Origin: an uncultured bacterium
Lineage (GTDB): Bacteria; Omnitrophota; Gorgyraeia; Gorgyraeales; Gorgyraeaceae
Assembly: GCA_913009675.1 (NCBI GenBank)
Contig: CAJVXD010000045.1
Span: 1-8,019, forward strand
Reading direction: 5' to 3'
Length of the DNA: 8,019 nucleotides
A program made the position numbers and the translations under genes. A model generated the notes under the pieces. The model was not told the origin of the DNA. It saw only the letters and a program-made list of their open reading frames with translations, and ran no database searches. How positions within the stretch are numbered: the stretch's first letter is position 1; every line of letters begins with the position of its first letter. Shown here one piece after another: positions 1 to 6,254 of the stretch.

Positions 1-75
1 TTTTTTTTTCAAGCAGAAGACGGCATACGAGATATATCAGTGTGACTGGAGTTCAGACGTGTGCTCTTCCGATCT
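1..75 (+). other. Illumina P7/TruSeq adapter with index (artefact)
   Basis: Not genomic. Positions 10-33 match the Illumina P7 end, 34-41 (ATATCAGT) sit in the index slot, and 42-75 match the TruSeq read-2 adapter, ending in the standard GATCT. The index read in reverse is ACTGATAT, which I recall as TruSeq index 25 (ACTGAT plus two filler bases). The run of T at 1-9 fits either the T spacer of the flow-cell oligo or no-signal A calls past the end of a short insert. Genomic sequence starts at about 76. The adapter supplies two of the three bases of the apparent stop codon (74-76) of the neighbouring gene. Confidence 0.98.
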
Positions 76-619
76 ATAACTTAAAATACTCTTTTGCTAT
101 CTTCTCCCCTTTTTCAGAGCCTATCTCTGCGATATATCCGCTTTCTATCTCCGAAAGATTTATATCGAAATCTTCGGTAGGATAGGGCATTATACCCAAT
201 GCAACACAAAAACAACTCTCGCCATACGATGTGCAATCGCTTGAAATTATAAGCCCTTCTTTTCGCTGGGATATGTAGAATGGGTCCTTGAAAGAATCCT
301 GAGTAAACACATAGTCCATTATTTTTAAGGAGGCCATATCGCATGACTTAGCCCCGATGAGCGCTACAGGCCTTGTTTTCTTTTCTGAAATCTTTTCAGG
401 AAGATAACTGGCCACCTTTGTGCGGGCAGGTAGATAGAAACCCTTTATGCTCTGAACAGGCCTTATTTCTCCGATTACTACATCTTCTAACCCCTCATCA
501 CCGATCCTTTTATAATATATATAGTCTTCTGATCTTGCAGGGGCATATACCGTGTATATCTTGGTAAGTGACTTGACGAGTCTATCGAGATTTGGCTTAT
601 TGATAAAATATCTTTCCAA
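76..619 (-). CDS. Hydrogenase beta-type (HydB/AsrA-like) Fe-S subunit, 3' end cut off
   Basis: This is the N-terminal half (about 180 residues) of a protein resembling the sulfhydrogenase beta subunit HydB and sulfite reductase subunit AsrA. These are cytoplasmic electron-transfer subunits of group 3 [NiFe]-hydrogenases or sulfite reductases, usually well over 300 residues with two C-terminal [4Fe-4S] clusters. Family signatures seen: GAKSCD at 89-94, DPFYISQR at 112-119, SDC at 127-129, ESCFC at 134-138 and an EIGSEKGE stretch near 165-172. The ferredoxin part lies beyond the contig. The apparent TAG stop at 74-76 uses two adapter bases and is false. The start is TTG at 617-619, with AAGG seven bases upstream and no better in-frame ATG. 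A promoter and Rex-like operator precede it. The hyp genes upstream favour a hydrogenase subunit, but AsrA cannot be excluded without the missing half. Confidence 0.8.
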
Positions 620-643
620 GGGAAAACCTTTTTGGGGAAAAAG

Positions 644-663
644 TTTGTGAAATTTATCACAAA
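644..663. promoter_or_regulatory. Rex-like redox operator
   Basis: A 20-bp palindrome, TTTGTGAAATTTATCACAAA, has perfect 7-bp arms around AATTTA. Its core differs at one of 14 specified bases from the known Rex consensus TTGTGAANNNNTTCACAA. Rex is a repressor that senses the NADH/NAD+ ratio and commonly controls hydrogenase and fermentation genes. The site lies between the predicted transcription start (about 689) and the TTG start at 619, a position suited to repression. The same bases also fit the CRP/FNR-type pattern TGTGA-N6-TCACA, so the family of regulator is an inference. Confidence 0.6.
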
Positions 664-695
664 TTTTAAAAAAATAAAAAACAAACTCGTGATTA

Positions 696-724
696 AATAT
701 AATACAAAACTATTTTTATGTCAA
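696..724 (-). promoter_or_regulatory. Sigma70-type promoter for the hydrogenase gene
   Basis: Read on the minus strand, 724-719 is TTGACA (perfect -35) and 701-696 is TATATT (-10, one mismatch from TATAAT), separated by exactly 17 bases. A run of seven A residues at 744-738 upstream resembles an UP element. Transcription would begin near 689, giving a 5' leader of about 70 bases that contains the Rex-like palindrome. This marks the hydrogenase-type gene as the start of its own transcription unit, separate from the upstream hyp genes, although no clear terminator separates them. Confidence 0.75.
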
Positions 725-770
725 GCTATTTTAAGTGTTTTTTTGCTTCCTGTACTTTTAACCTTGAACT

Positions 771-1181
771 TTAAAAGTGCAGCTCCATCGCCCTTGGGGG
801 ACAGGCCTTTATGCAAAGTTCACAGGCAATACATTTCTCATTATAAAAATTTACCCTGCGCGTCCCGGGGTCTACCACAAGTGCACCTGTCGGACATATC
901 GGGACGCATGCCCCGCAATGCGTGCACCTTGCCTCATTCCTCTTGATGTCCTTTGAAAGAGGCTGCACTGTTACGCCAATAGATCTTACAAATCTTATGG
1001 CCCTTCCGAGATCCTTATCCTTGCCCGTTAACTCAAGCACCATAAGGCCTTGTTCTCTCGGGGTCACATAGGCCTTCAGTATGTTAAACTTCAGCTCAAA
1101 ATCCTTTACCATTCTATAAACTATCGGCTGATCCAGTAATCTATGCGGAAACTTCAATACAATACGCCTCGAAACCATCAT
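771..1181 (-). CDS. NIL-domain ferredoxin with two [4Fe-4S] clusters
   Basis: The protein has 136 residues. Residues about 3-75 have the pattern of a NIL domain, a small alpha/beta domain also found at the C-terminus of methionine ABC transporter ATPases. They are followed by two [4Fe-4S] motifs: C86-x2-C89-x2-C92-x3-C96-P and C117-x2-C120-x2-C123-x3-C127-P. In methanogens, NIL-ferredoxins of this layout work with a COG1900 (DUF39) protein in making homocysteine from aspartate semialdehyde and sulfide, probably carrying electrons or handling sulfur. It follows the UPF0280 gene by about 34 bases, and UPF0280 is a second family linked to that pathway. Two start codons are adjacent (ATGATG, 1181-1176). 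GGAGGT is four bases before the first and seven before the second, so residue 1 or 2 may be the true start. No COG1900 gene is in the window. Confidence 0.85.
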   Translation of the reverse strand: MMVSRRIVLKFPHRLLDQPIVYRMVKDFELKFNILKAYVTPREQGLMVLELTGKDKDLGRAIRFVRSIGVTVQPLSKDIKRNEARCTHCGACVPICPTGALVVDPGTRRVNFYNEKCIACELCIKACPPRAMELHF

Positions 1182-1215
1182 CTAACCTCCTTCAAAAACA
1201 TCCAAGCGAGAGGGA

Positions 1216-1947
1216 TCAAACTAGTTCTATCTTGCCAGATACGCCAAAATCCTTTTTGTAAACTATCAATGCACCCTTTACCCCATCAATAGATAAAGCA
1301 AATTTTAGCGCGGTCCTAATATCCTTCTTGTTCTTTACCCTGTTACATGCTGCCGTTGCCACTGCATCTGCTAAAGAAGTATCTCCTGATATTATAACGC
1401 ACCCATCTGCCTTTCCGAGGCTTAAAGAGTGCCCTACGGTGCCCGAAGAGGTGCATATGCCAATCGGCGTATCTTGTGGCCTTATCCTTATAAAAAGCCT
1501 GTTGGTGAGGAGTGAATCTCCTGCAAATATTGATACAATGCGTTCTATATCTGATTTTATAAAAATATCCCCGCCGTTTTCTACTATAATCTGCCGCGAA
1601 TAAGACAAGAGTTCTTTTCCTGTAAATTCTGCAACTGCCCCGGCAACACTGGCCATTGGACCCACCCCTGCGGCATCCGAAGCCCGTGTCATACTTTTAA
1701 TAATATCCGGAGGGTCTGATTGTAACGGCAGTGGTTCAAGGCTGGTTTTAAATTCAGGGACTAACCGCATATAATCCTCTATCTCGCGCCTGTATTTCTT
1801 CACGATCCCTTGCGCAGCTTGAGATAGATCTCTCTCAGAGGATATAAAAAGATCGGTTTCACAAACAACCACCTCCTGCGTAATAAGATCTTGTGAATCT
1901 ATCCCATCCCTGTAAAAGCGTCTCTGGTAAGCTTTATTTTTTACCAT
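1216..1947 (-). CDS. UPF0280 (COG2122) family protein, ApbE-like
   Basis: The 243 residues match the usual UPF0280 length and carry its hallmark blocks: ETDLFISSERDL (30-41), GVGPMASVAGAVAE (94-107), VENGGD (122-127) and GICTSSGTVGHS (163-174). UPF0280 is structurally related to ApbE (FMN transferase), but its chemistry is not settled. In Methanosarcina, COG2122 has been implicated in homocysteine and sulfur metabolism alongside COG1900 and NIL-ferredoxins, which fits the NIL-ferredoxin gene next door. Four cysteines are present (29, 165, 183, 201); C165 sits in the conserved GICTSSG motif. The start is ATG at 1945-1947, 32 bases after the hypA stop. I see no convincing Shine-Dalgarno sequence in that gap, so translation may depend on coupling to hypA. 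Confidence 0.9.
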   Translation of the reverse strand: MVKNKAYQRRFYRDGIDSQDLITQEVVVCETDLFISSERDLSQAAQGIVKKYRREIEDYMRLVPEFKTSLEPLPLQSDPPDIIKSMTRASDAAGVGPMASVAGAVAEFTGKELLSYSRQIIVENGGDIFIKSDIERIVSIFAGDSLLTNRLFIRIRPQDTPIGICTSSGTVGHSLSLGKADGCVIISGDTSLADAVATAACNRVKNKKDIRTALKFALSIDGVKGALIVYKKDFGVSGKIELV

Positions 1948-1979
1948 ATCTGGGTTTCAAGGCGAGACCTGGCCCTTGG

Positions 1980-2324
1980 CTATTCCAATTCCACCGAACC
2001 TACAAAGATCCCGGAACCCGCAATAATATCATTCACCCTGCCCTTACAATTTGGGCACCCATTCAATCCTTCTTCTCCTGAAAATTCAACACCACAGCCT
2101 TTGCATTTGAATCTAGGTATAATCTTTTTGAAACTCAGCTCGGCATTCTCGAGCCTGGTACCCTTGGTACGTTCCCTGAAATGGAATTCAAAATCCGCAG
2201 GTGTTACATGCTCAAGTTCACCTATGAGTATATTAAGCTTTTTCACCTTTGAATCTTTCCCTGCGCCTTTTAGTTTAGCATTGATAATAGAAACTATATC
2301 ATCTACAAGACCTATCTCATGCAT
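1980..2324 (-). CDS. hypA: HypA, hydrogenase nickel-incorporation protein
   Basis: The protein has 114 residues, the normal HypA length. It begins MHE, where His2 belongs to the nickel site that uses the N-terminal amine. It has the zinc-finger pair C74-x2-C77 and C90-P-N-C93. HypA carries nickel to the hydrogenase large-subunit precursor, usually with the GTPase HypB. HypB is absent here, so nickel delivery must use a hypB elsewhere, or HypA acts alone or with another metallochaperone. The start ATG (2322-2324) follows GGGAGG by about four bases. It lies 106 bases after hypE, a larger gap than elsewhere in the hyp run, with only weak short hairpins (2353-2375 and 2387-2400) in between. Confidence 0.95.
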   Translation of the reverse strand: MHEIGLVDDIVSIINAKLKGAGKDSKVKKLNILIGELEHVTPADFEFHFRERTKGTRLENAELSFKKIIPRFKCKGCGVEFSGEEGLNGCPNCKGRVNDIIAGSGIFVGSVELE

Positions 2325-2430
2325 CTCTCCTCCCTTGTTCCGCTTCCTTGAAGGTGCGAATTTAACTCCCGCACCAATTTAAGCAGACATCTTTTGATGT
2401 AGTTAGAAATTTCTGTAATTCATGTCCTCA

Positions 2431-3429
2431 CTAACAAATACGCGGTAACTGTTCGCCTCTCAGCACATCCAGGATCCTCGTCCCGCCTATCCTGGTCTTC
2501 AAATAGACCCTTTTATCCTTAGCCTCTTCCACCTCGCCTATGATCTTACTATTCCTGCCAAGTGGATGGGCCTTCATCAGGGATAAAATCTTTGAGGCAA
2601 CTCTTGAAGAAACCACTGCTACCAGTTTGCCTTCGTTTGCCATATATAAAGGATCGAATCCTAATATCTCACACAATGCCCTCACCGATTCTTTCACCGG
2701 GACCTCTGATTCATCTATCCTGATATTATACCCGGAGGATGGAGTAATCTCATTCAATGTAGTAGCAAGCCCGCCTCTTGTAGGATCTCTCATAAATCTT
2801 ATACCTCTGCACATAATAGAAGAAACCAGGCTATTGAGTGGAGCGCAGTCACTAAAAAGCCTGGATTTAAATCTTAACTCCCCTCTGGCCATAACTATTG
2901 CCGCGGCATGGTCACCGATCGTCCCGTTCACGATAATCTTGTCACCCGGCTTTATATAATTCCTTGAAAGCCTGCTTCCCTTTAATATCTCTCCAATCCC
3001 GGCAGTATTTATAAAGATCTTATCCACTCCACCCTTTTCAACCACCTTAAAATCCCCTGTAACTATATTCACGCCTGCCTTACTACAGGTATATCTTATA
3101 GATAAGACTATCCTCTCAAGGTCATGATAATCAAGACCCTCCTCAACGATAATGCCCAACGAAAGATATCTGGGCCTCGCCCCGCAGACAGCCAGGTCAT
3201 TAACAGTGCCGCATACGGATAGCTTGCCTATATCTCCGCCGGGGAAGAATATAGGATTAATAACATATGAATCTGTAGTATATGCCAGTTTTTTATCTCC
3301 GATATCTATAAGTGCAGAATCTCCCAGTTTATTTAAAAGGGGATTGCCGAGATTCTTTATAAATAAATCCCTTATCAAATCCTGCATCGAACTTCCACCG
3401 CTTCCGTGTGCTAAAGTAATCTTCCTCAT
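2431..3429 (-). CDS. hypE: HypE, carbamoyl dehydratase for hydrogenase cyanide ligands
   Basis: The protein has 332 residues, typical for HypE. It starts with the conserved LAHGSGGSSMQDLI region and ends with the invariant PRIC, Cys332 being the residue that receives the carbamoyl group. HypE is an AIR-synthase/PurM-like ATPase. It dehydrates the carbamoyl group on its C-terminal cysteine to thiocyanate, which supplies CN to iron on the HypC-HypD complex. Other family stretches are VNDLAVCGARPRYLSLG (about 77-93) and RDPTRGGLATTLNE (about 214-227). Its ATG (3427-3429) overlaps the hypD stop as ATGA, with a weak AGGG seven bases upstream, so translation is probably coupled. The intact C-terminal cysteine shows HypE itself is not degraded, although the HypF that should load it looks truncated in this contig. 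Confidence 0.97.
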   Translation of the reverse strand: MRKITLAHGSGGSSMQDLIRDLFIKNLGNPLLNKLGDSALIDIGDKKLAYTTDSYVINPIFFPGGDIGKLSVCGTVNDLAVCGARPRYLSLGIIVEEGLDYHDLERIVLSIRYTCSKAGVNIVTGDFKVVEKGGVDKIFINTAGIGEILKGSRLSRNYIKPGDKIIVNGTIGDHAAAIVMARGELRFKSRLFSDCAPLNSLVSSIMCRGIRFMRDPTRGGLATTLNEITPSSGYNIRIDESEVPVKESVRALCEILGFDPLYMANEGKLVAVVSSRVASKILSLMKAHPLGRNSKIIGEVEEAKDKRVYLKTRIGGTRILDVLRGEQLPRIC

Positions 3430-4517
3430 TGCCTATCCCTATAATATGCGGCGCATGTGCCTTCACTCGAAACCATACAAGCGCCCTGGGGTCTATCAGG
3501 ATTACAGTCCCTGTCAAATAATTTACACTCGAACGGGGTCTTTATGCCCTTAAGCACCTCCCCGCATATACAACCTTTATCAGGCATGGTTCTTATCCTC
3601 GGCAAAGAAAAAGCCCTTTCGGCATCAAACCTAGAATATCTTTTATTTAAATACAGTCCGCTTTCAGCAATCCGGCCCATACCGCGCCATTCAGAATCCC
3701 CCCTTGAAAAAACCTTTTCTATTAAACTAAGTGCCTTTTTATTCCCTGATCTTTTGACCACCCTCTTATACTGATTTTTGACCGTCTTCTTTTTTTTAGA
3801 TTTAACCTGTTCTATGAGCATCAAAAGGCCCTGCAGTATATCCAGGGGTTCAAACCCTGCTACAACACAGGGTATATTATACCTCCCTGCAATAATATCG
3901 TAAGGGGCCGTGCCTATAATAGCACTGACATGGGCAGGACATAAGAATCCATCGATATTTACCTCTCTATCTTCCGCCAGTGCCTTCATCGCAGGCAATA
4001 TAACCTTGTGCCCTGCATATACAAAAAAATTATCAAGGCCTTTCTTTTTTGCATCCACCAGGCTCGCTGCTACCGTAGGAGCGGTTGTCTCAAAACCTAT
4101 GCCAAGAAATATCACATCCTTTGCAGTGGTCTTCTCGGCAATGTCTATCGCGTCCAAGGCAGAATAAACGACCCTGACCGATCTGCCTTTTGACCTCTCT
4201 TCCATGAGGCTCGAATAGGACCCCGGCACCCTCATCATATCTCCGAAGGTTGCTATAATAATCCCGGGTAGGTTTGAAAAGGCTATCGCCCTGTCTATAT
4301 AGGACTTCGGGGTAACACAGACAGGGCAGCCAGGCCCTGAAAGAAGATTTACGTTTGAAGGAAGCATCCTGCGGATACCAAATCTGGATATAGACATGGT
4401 ATGGGTCCCGCATACCTCCATTAGATTTATAGACTTCATGCCCAGGGACTTGTTAAAAATAGCCCCGGAAATATTTTTTGCAATCTTACTATTCCTGAAC
4501 TCGTCTATAAACTTCAC
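3426..4517 (-). CDS. hypD: HypD, Fe(CN)2CO assembly scaffold
   Basis: The protein has 363 residues, normal for HypD. Motifs: EVCGTHT (34-40), GPGCPVCVTP (61-70), FGDMMRVPGS (91-100), GIGFETTAP, GFLCPAHVSAIIG and AGFEPLDILQG. The C-terminal region has cysteines at 316, 318, 331, 338, 347 and 355, which include the [4Fe-4S] ligands. HypD with HypC holds the iron while two CN and one CO ligands are attached, and provides redox chemistry. The start is GTG (4515-4517), overlapping the hypC TGA as GTGA, with a strong GGAGGAG (4529-4523) five bases upstream. The stop overlaps the hypE ATG. A lysine-rich stretch (KSKKKKTVKNQYKRVVKR, about 245-262) lies in a loop region and looks lineage-specific. Confidence 0.97.
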   Translation of the reverse strand: MKFIDEFRNSKIAKNISGAIFNKSLGMKSINLMEVCGTHTMSISRFGIRRMLPSNVNLLSGPGCPVCVTPKSYIDRAIAFSNLPGIIIATFGDMMRVPGSYSSLMEERSKGRSVRVVYSALDAIDIAEKTTAKDVIFLGIGFETTAPTVAASLVDAKKKGLDNFFVYAGHKVILPAMKALAEDREVNIDGFLCPAHVSAIIGTAPYDIIAGRYNIPCVVAGFEPLDILQGLLMLIEQVKSKKKKTVKNQYKRVVKRSGNKKALSLIEKVFSRGDSEWRGMGRIAESGLYLNKRYSRFDAERAFSLPRIRTMPDKGCICGEVLKGIKTPFECKLFDRDCNPDRPQGACMVSSEGTCAAYYRDRQ

Positions 4518-4723
4518 CTTATCTCCTCCAGCATGCGGAGTGTCTCTTCCGCCTTTTTTGGATCGATCTTTTCTATGGCAAAGCCGGCATGCACCAGCAC
4601 ATAATCTCCTATCCTGGGGCTGGCCAAAAAATTGATGGCTATCCTGCGTTTAATATAGCCGGCCGAGACTATAGCCCTGTCTCCTTCTATCTTTAAAATC
4701 TTCATTGGTATAGCTAAACACAT
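4514..4723 (-). CDS. hypC: HypC, hydrogenase maturation chaperone
   Basis: The protein has 69 residues and begins MCLAIPMKI. Cys2 is the invariant residue that binds the iron centre and contacts HypD and the hydrogenase large subunit. The motif VHAGFAIEKID further on is also typical of HypC. The frame is open six codons further upstream to a TTG at 4741, but the MCLAIP signature and GGAG (4733-4730), six bases before ATG 4723-4721, fix the start here. HypC shuttles the Fe(CN)2CO group from HypD to apo-hydrogenase. The stop overlaps the hypD GTG start, so the two partners are translated together. Confidence 0.96.
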   Translation of the reverse strand: MCLAIPMKILKIEGDRAIVSAGYIKRRIAINFLASPRIGDYVLVHAGFAIEKIDPKKAEETLRMLEEIR

Positions 4724-4729
4724 AGCTTT

Positions 4730-4733
4730 CTCC
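4730..4733 (-). promoter_or_regulatory. Shine-Dalgarno site fixing the hypC start
   Basis: GGAG on the minus strand, six bases before ATG 4723-4721. It decides for the MCLAIP start over the upstream in-frame TTG at 4741. Confidence 0.7.
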
Positions 4734-4755
4734 AATCCCAAGCAAGCCTAAGGTC

Positions 4756-4780
4756 TAACCTCGACCGTGTGAAGAGGTTA
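4756..4780. repeat. Intergenic inverted repeat between hypF and hypC
   Basis: TAACCTC (4756-4762) and GAGGTTA (4774-4780) form a perfect 7-bp stem with an 11-base loop, in the 71-base gap between the hypF stop and the hypC start. No U run follows, so it is not a standard terminator. It could be an mRNA-stabilising or processing hairpin, or chance. Confidence 0.35.
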
Positions 4781-4794
4781 ACATAAGCCGGGGC

Positions 4795-5982
4795 CTATAC
4801 AAAGGCTGAACCCTGGGCTGCAATGGCTGCCTGGCCTAATGCAATATTTCCATCATGCGCAGGTAAATTTTTATGCAGATACACCCTGAAGCCCTCTTTT
4901 TCTAAAAGGGGTGGGGTCACTTTTGTCAAGTATCTATTCTGAAACACTCCACCGCTTATAGAGACCTTCTCTATCCCGTATCTCTTCCTTAATAAGACGC
5001 AAACTTCCTTTATCATATAAGAGACCGCATTATGAAACTTCAGTGAAATCTCCGCCTTGCCCTTTTTCCCCTCAGAATCCTTAACTAATCCTTTAATTAG
5101 AGGTGACCAATCTATTATGATAACCTCGCCTTTATCCCTATATTTGAAACTATATCTTTTCCGAGCATTGAGCATTGAGCATCGAGCATCGAGTGCCTTC
5201 TCCAGCTCGATCGCTGCTTGCCCTTCATATCCTGCTACCTCGCAGATACCGGCAATCGCTGAGACAGCATCAAAAAGCCTGCCCATGCTCGATGTCATAG
5301 GAGAATTTATATCTTTGTCTATAATCTGGGTTAGAAGCCTTGTTTTCTCCTTATCTATCCTGCTTAGAAAAGCGATTTTTAAACGGCTGAACCGTGTCTT
5401 ACATATATCATAAAGGTAACTCAAGGCCATACGCCAAGGTTCCCTGATACAGCCCTCTCCACCTGGCATGGGGATATATCGTAAATGTCCAGCTCTTCTA
5501 AGATCTCTGAGTGTGCCTACAAAAAACTCTCCGCCCCAGATATTTCCATCCGGGCCAAATCCTGTGCCGTCAAACGCAATACCTATCACCTTGCCTTTAA
5601 TATTATTATCTACTATGCAGCTTGCTATATGGGCCTTATGGTGCTGGACAGACTTGACCTTTAATCCCTGTTCCTCGCCCCACTTGTATGCTAATTTAGT
5701 CGAGATATAGTCAGGATGCAGGTCACATGTAATAACCTCCGGCTTAATCTTAAATCTTTTTTCTGCCTTCTTTATCTTATCTTCGAAGAGCTTCAGATTT
5801 TCAAGACTGTTCAAATCTCCACCAGGCCTCCATAGATATGCCTCATCATCTTTAACAAGGCAAAAACTGCTCTTCGTCTGGGCCCCTAGTGCTAAAATCC
5901 TATGCCTTACCTTATACGGTAAAGATATCCTCGTACAATCCATAATTACACAATCAAATAACTTCACACTTTCCTGACACAC
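4795..5982 (-). pseudogene. hypF: HypF C-terminal (Kae1-like) domain only; N-terminal half missing
   Basis: HypF makes carbamoyl-adenylate from carbamoyl phosphate and moves the carbamoyl group to HypE. Full HypF is about 750 residues: acylphosphatase, zinc fingers, YrdC and a Kae1-like domain. Only the last is here (up to 395 residues). Homology begins near residue 18 (RISLPYK, then ILALGAQTKSSFCLV at 29-43). Motifs: QHHKAHIAS (113-121), FDGTGFGPDGNIWGGEF (137-153), GGEGCIREPWRM (174-185), SGGVFQNR (343-350) and HDGNIALGQA (376-385). The open frame starts at GTG 5982; an alternative ATG is at 5943. Neither has a good Shine-Dalgarno site, and the frame closes upstream at TAA (6009-6007) inside a hairpin of the adjoining element. 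Residues 264-274 are encoded by a heptamer repeat. It may be a pseudogene, half of a split HypF, or a misassembled join. Confidence 0.85.
5163..5193. repeat. Period-7 tandem repeat inside hypF
   Basis: Four copies of GAGCAT(T/C) stand head to tail, followed by GAG: two GAGCATT then two GAGCATC. The array translates on the minus strand as LDARCSMLNAR (HypF residues 264-274), in a variable loop after the conserved GYEGQAAIELE. The unit length is not a multiple of three, so gain or loss of one copy would shift the frame; the present four copies keep it open. Similar DARCSML strings are, from memory, frequent in translated metagenomic genomes of candidate phyla. Confidence 0.9.
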
Positions 5983-6253
5983 ACAAAAGTGTAGATTCCC
6001 ACGTCCTTAGGGACGTGGCCCTTACTATTACGAGCCTTGCTCGCCTGTCAAGCCGGGCAGCAGGGCGTTGAAGGCTTGTTTATTTTGCGAAACATACAAT
6101 CAACGAACAACTAAAAAGCCTGCCTGTCAAAATAAAAGAGAGTGAGGCCCGGCCCTACAAACAATATATCTTTTGGCCGAACGTCCTTCAACACCCTGCT
6201 GCCCGGCTTGAGGGAAACTGCTTTCATCCCCGCCTTACAGGCGGGGAGTTTCC
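5966..6253. mobile_element. Hairpin-rich IS200/IS605-like non-autonomous element or structured RNA
   Basis: This stretch between the metE-like stop and the hypF remnant has no convincing gene but five inverted repeats: ACACTTT 5966-5972 / 5986-5992; CCACGTCC 5999-6006 / 6011-6018 (loop TTAG); CGAGC 6031-6035 / 6039-6043; a long pair, 6048-6074 with 6185-6211 (27 bp, one mismatch); and a nested structure, GGAAACT 6213-6219 / 6247-6253 enclosing CCCCGCCT 6228-6235 / 6239-6246 (loop TAC). The long stem's single C/A mismatch becomes a G-U pair in minus-strand RNA, the direction of transcription here. The hairpins at each end (5999-6018 and 6228-6246) resemble the subterminal hairpins bound by TnpA at IS200/IS605 ends, or tnpB-linked RNA ends. 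No transposase or tnpB gene is present. A direct repeat GCCTGTCAA occurs at 6043-6051 and 6122-6130. Exact ends and target site are not determined. Confidence 0.55.
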
Positions 6254-6254
6254 G

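Noticed and set aside
644..663. CRP/FNR-type activator site as the main reading of the palindrome
   Set aside because: TGTGA-N6-TCACA does fit, but the site is downstream of the predicted transcription start, where an activator would be misplaced, and the longer TTGTGA/TCACAA arms fit Rex better.
754..778. Inverted repeat ACTTTTAA / TTAAAAGT at the NIL-ferredoxin stop as a terminator
   Set aside because: The stem is entirely weak A/T-rich pairing and is followed on the minus strand by an A-rich, not U-rich, stretch, so it does not fit an intrinsic terminator.
632..946. Plus-strand open frame of 104 codons over the promoter region and the NIL-ferredoxin gene
   Set aside because: It lies opposite a well-supported ferredoxin gene and crosses a low-complexity AT-rich gap; the translation has no family signature.
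2353..2400. Two small hairpins in the hypE-hypA gap (GGTGCG/CGCACC and ACATC/GATGT)
   Set aside because: Stems are only six and five base pairs with no U run or known motif; such structures are expected by chance in 100 bases.
2540..2959. Plus-strand open frame of 139 codons
   Set aside because: It is antisense to hypE, whose motifs and C-terminal PRIC are unmistakable; other long plus-strand frames (for example 3152-3553) are likewise antisense to hyp genes.
5163..5193. CRISPR-like repeat array
   Set aside because: The units are seven bases, contiguous and without spacers, and are part of a coding frame.
6081..6141. Possible minus-strand promoter inside the structured element (TTGACA near 6131, or TTGTTC with CAAAAT)
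   Set aside because: TTGACA has no acceptable -10 at 16-18 bases, and the second pair matches the consensus too poorly.
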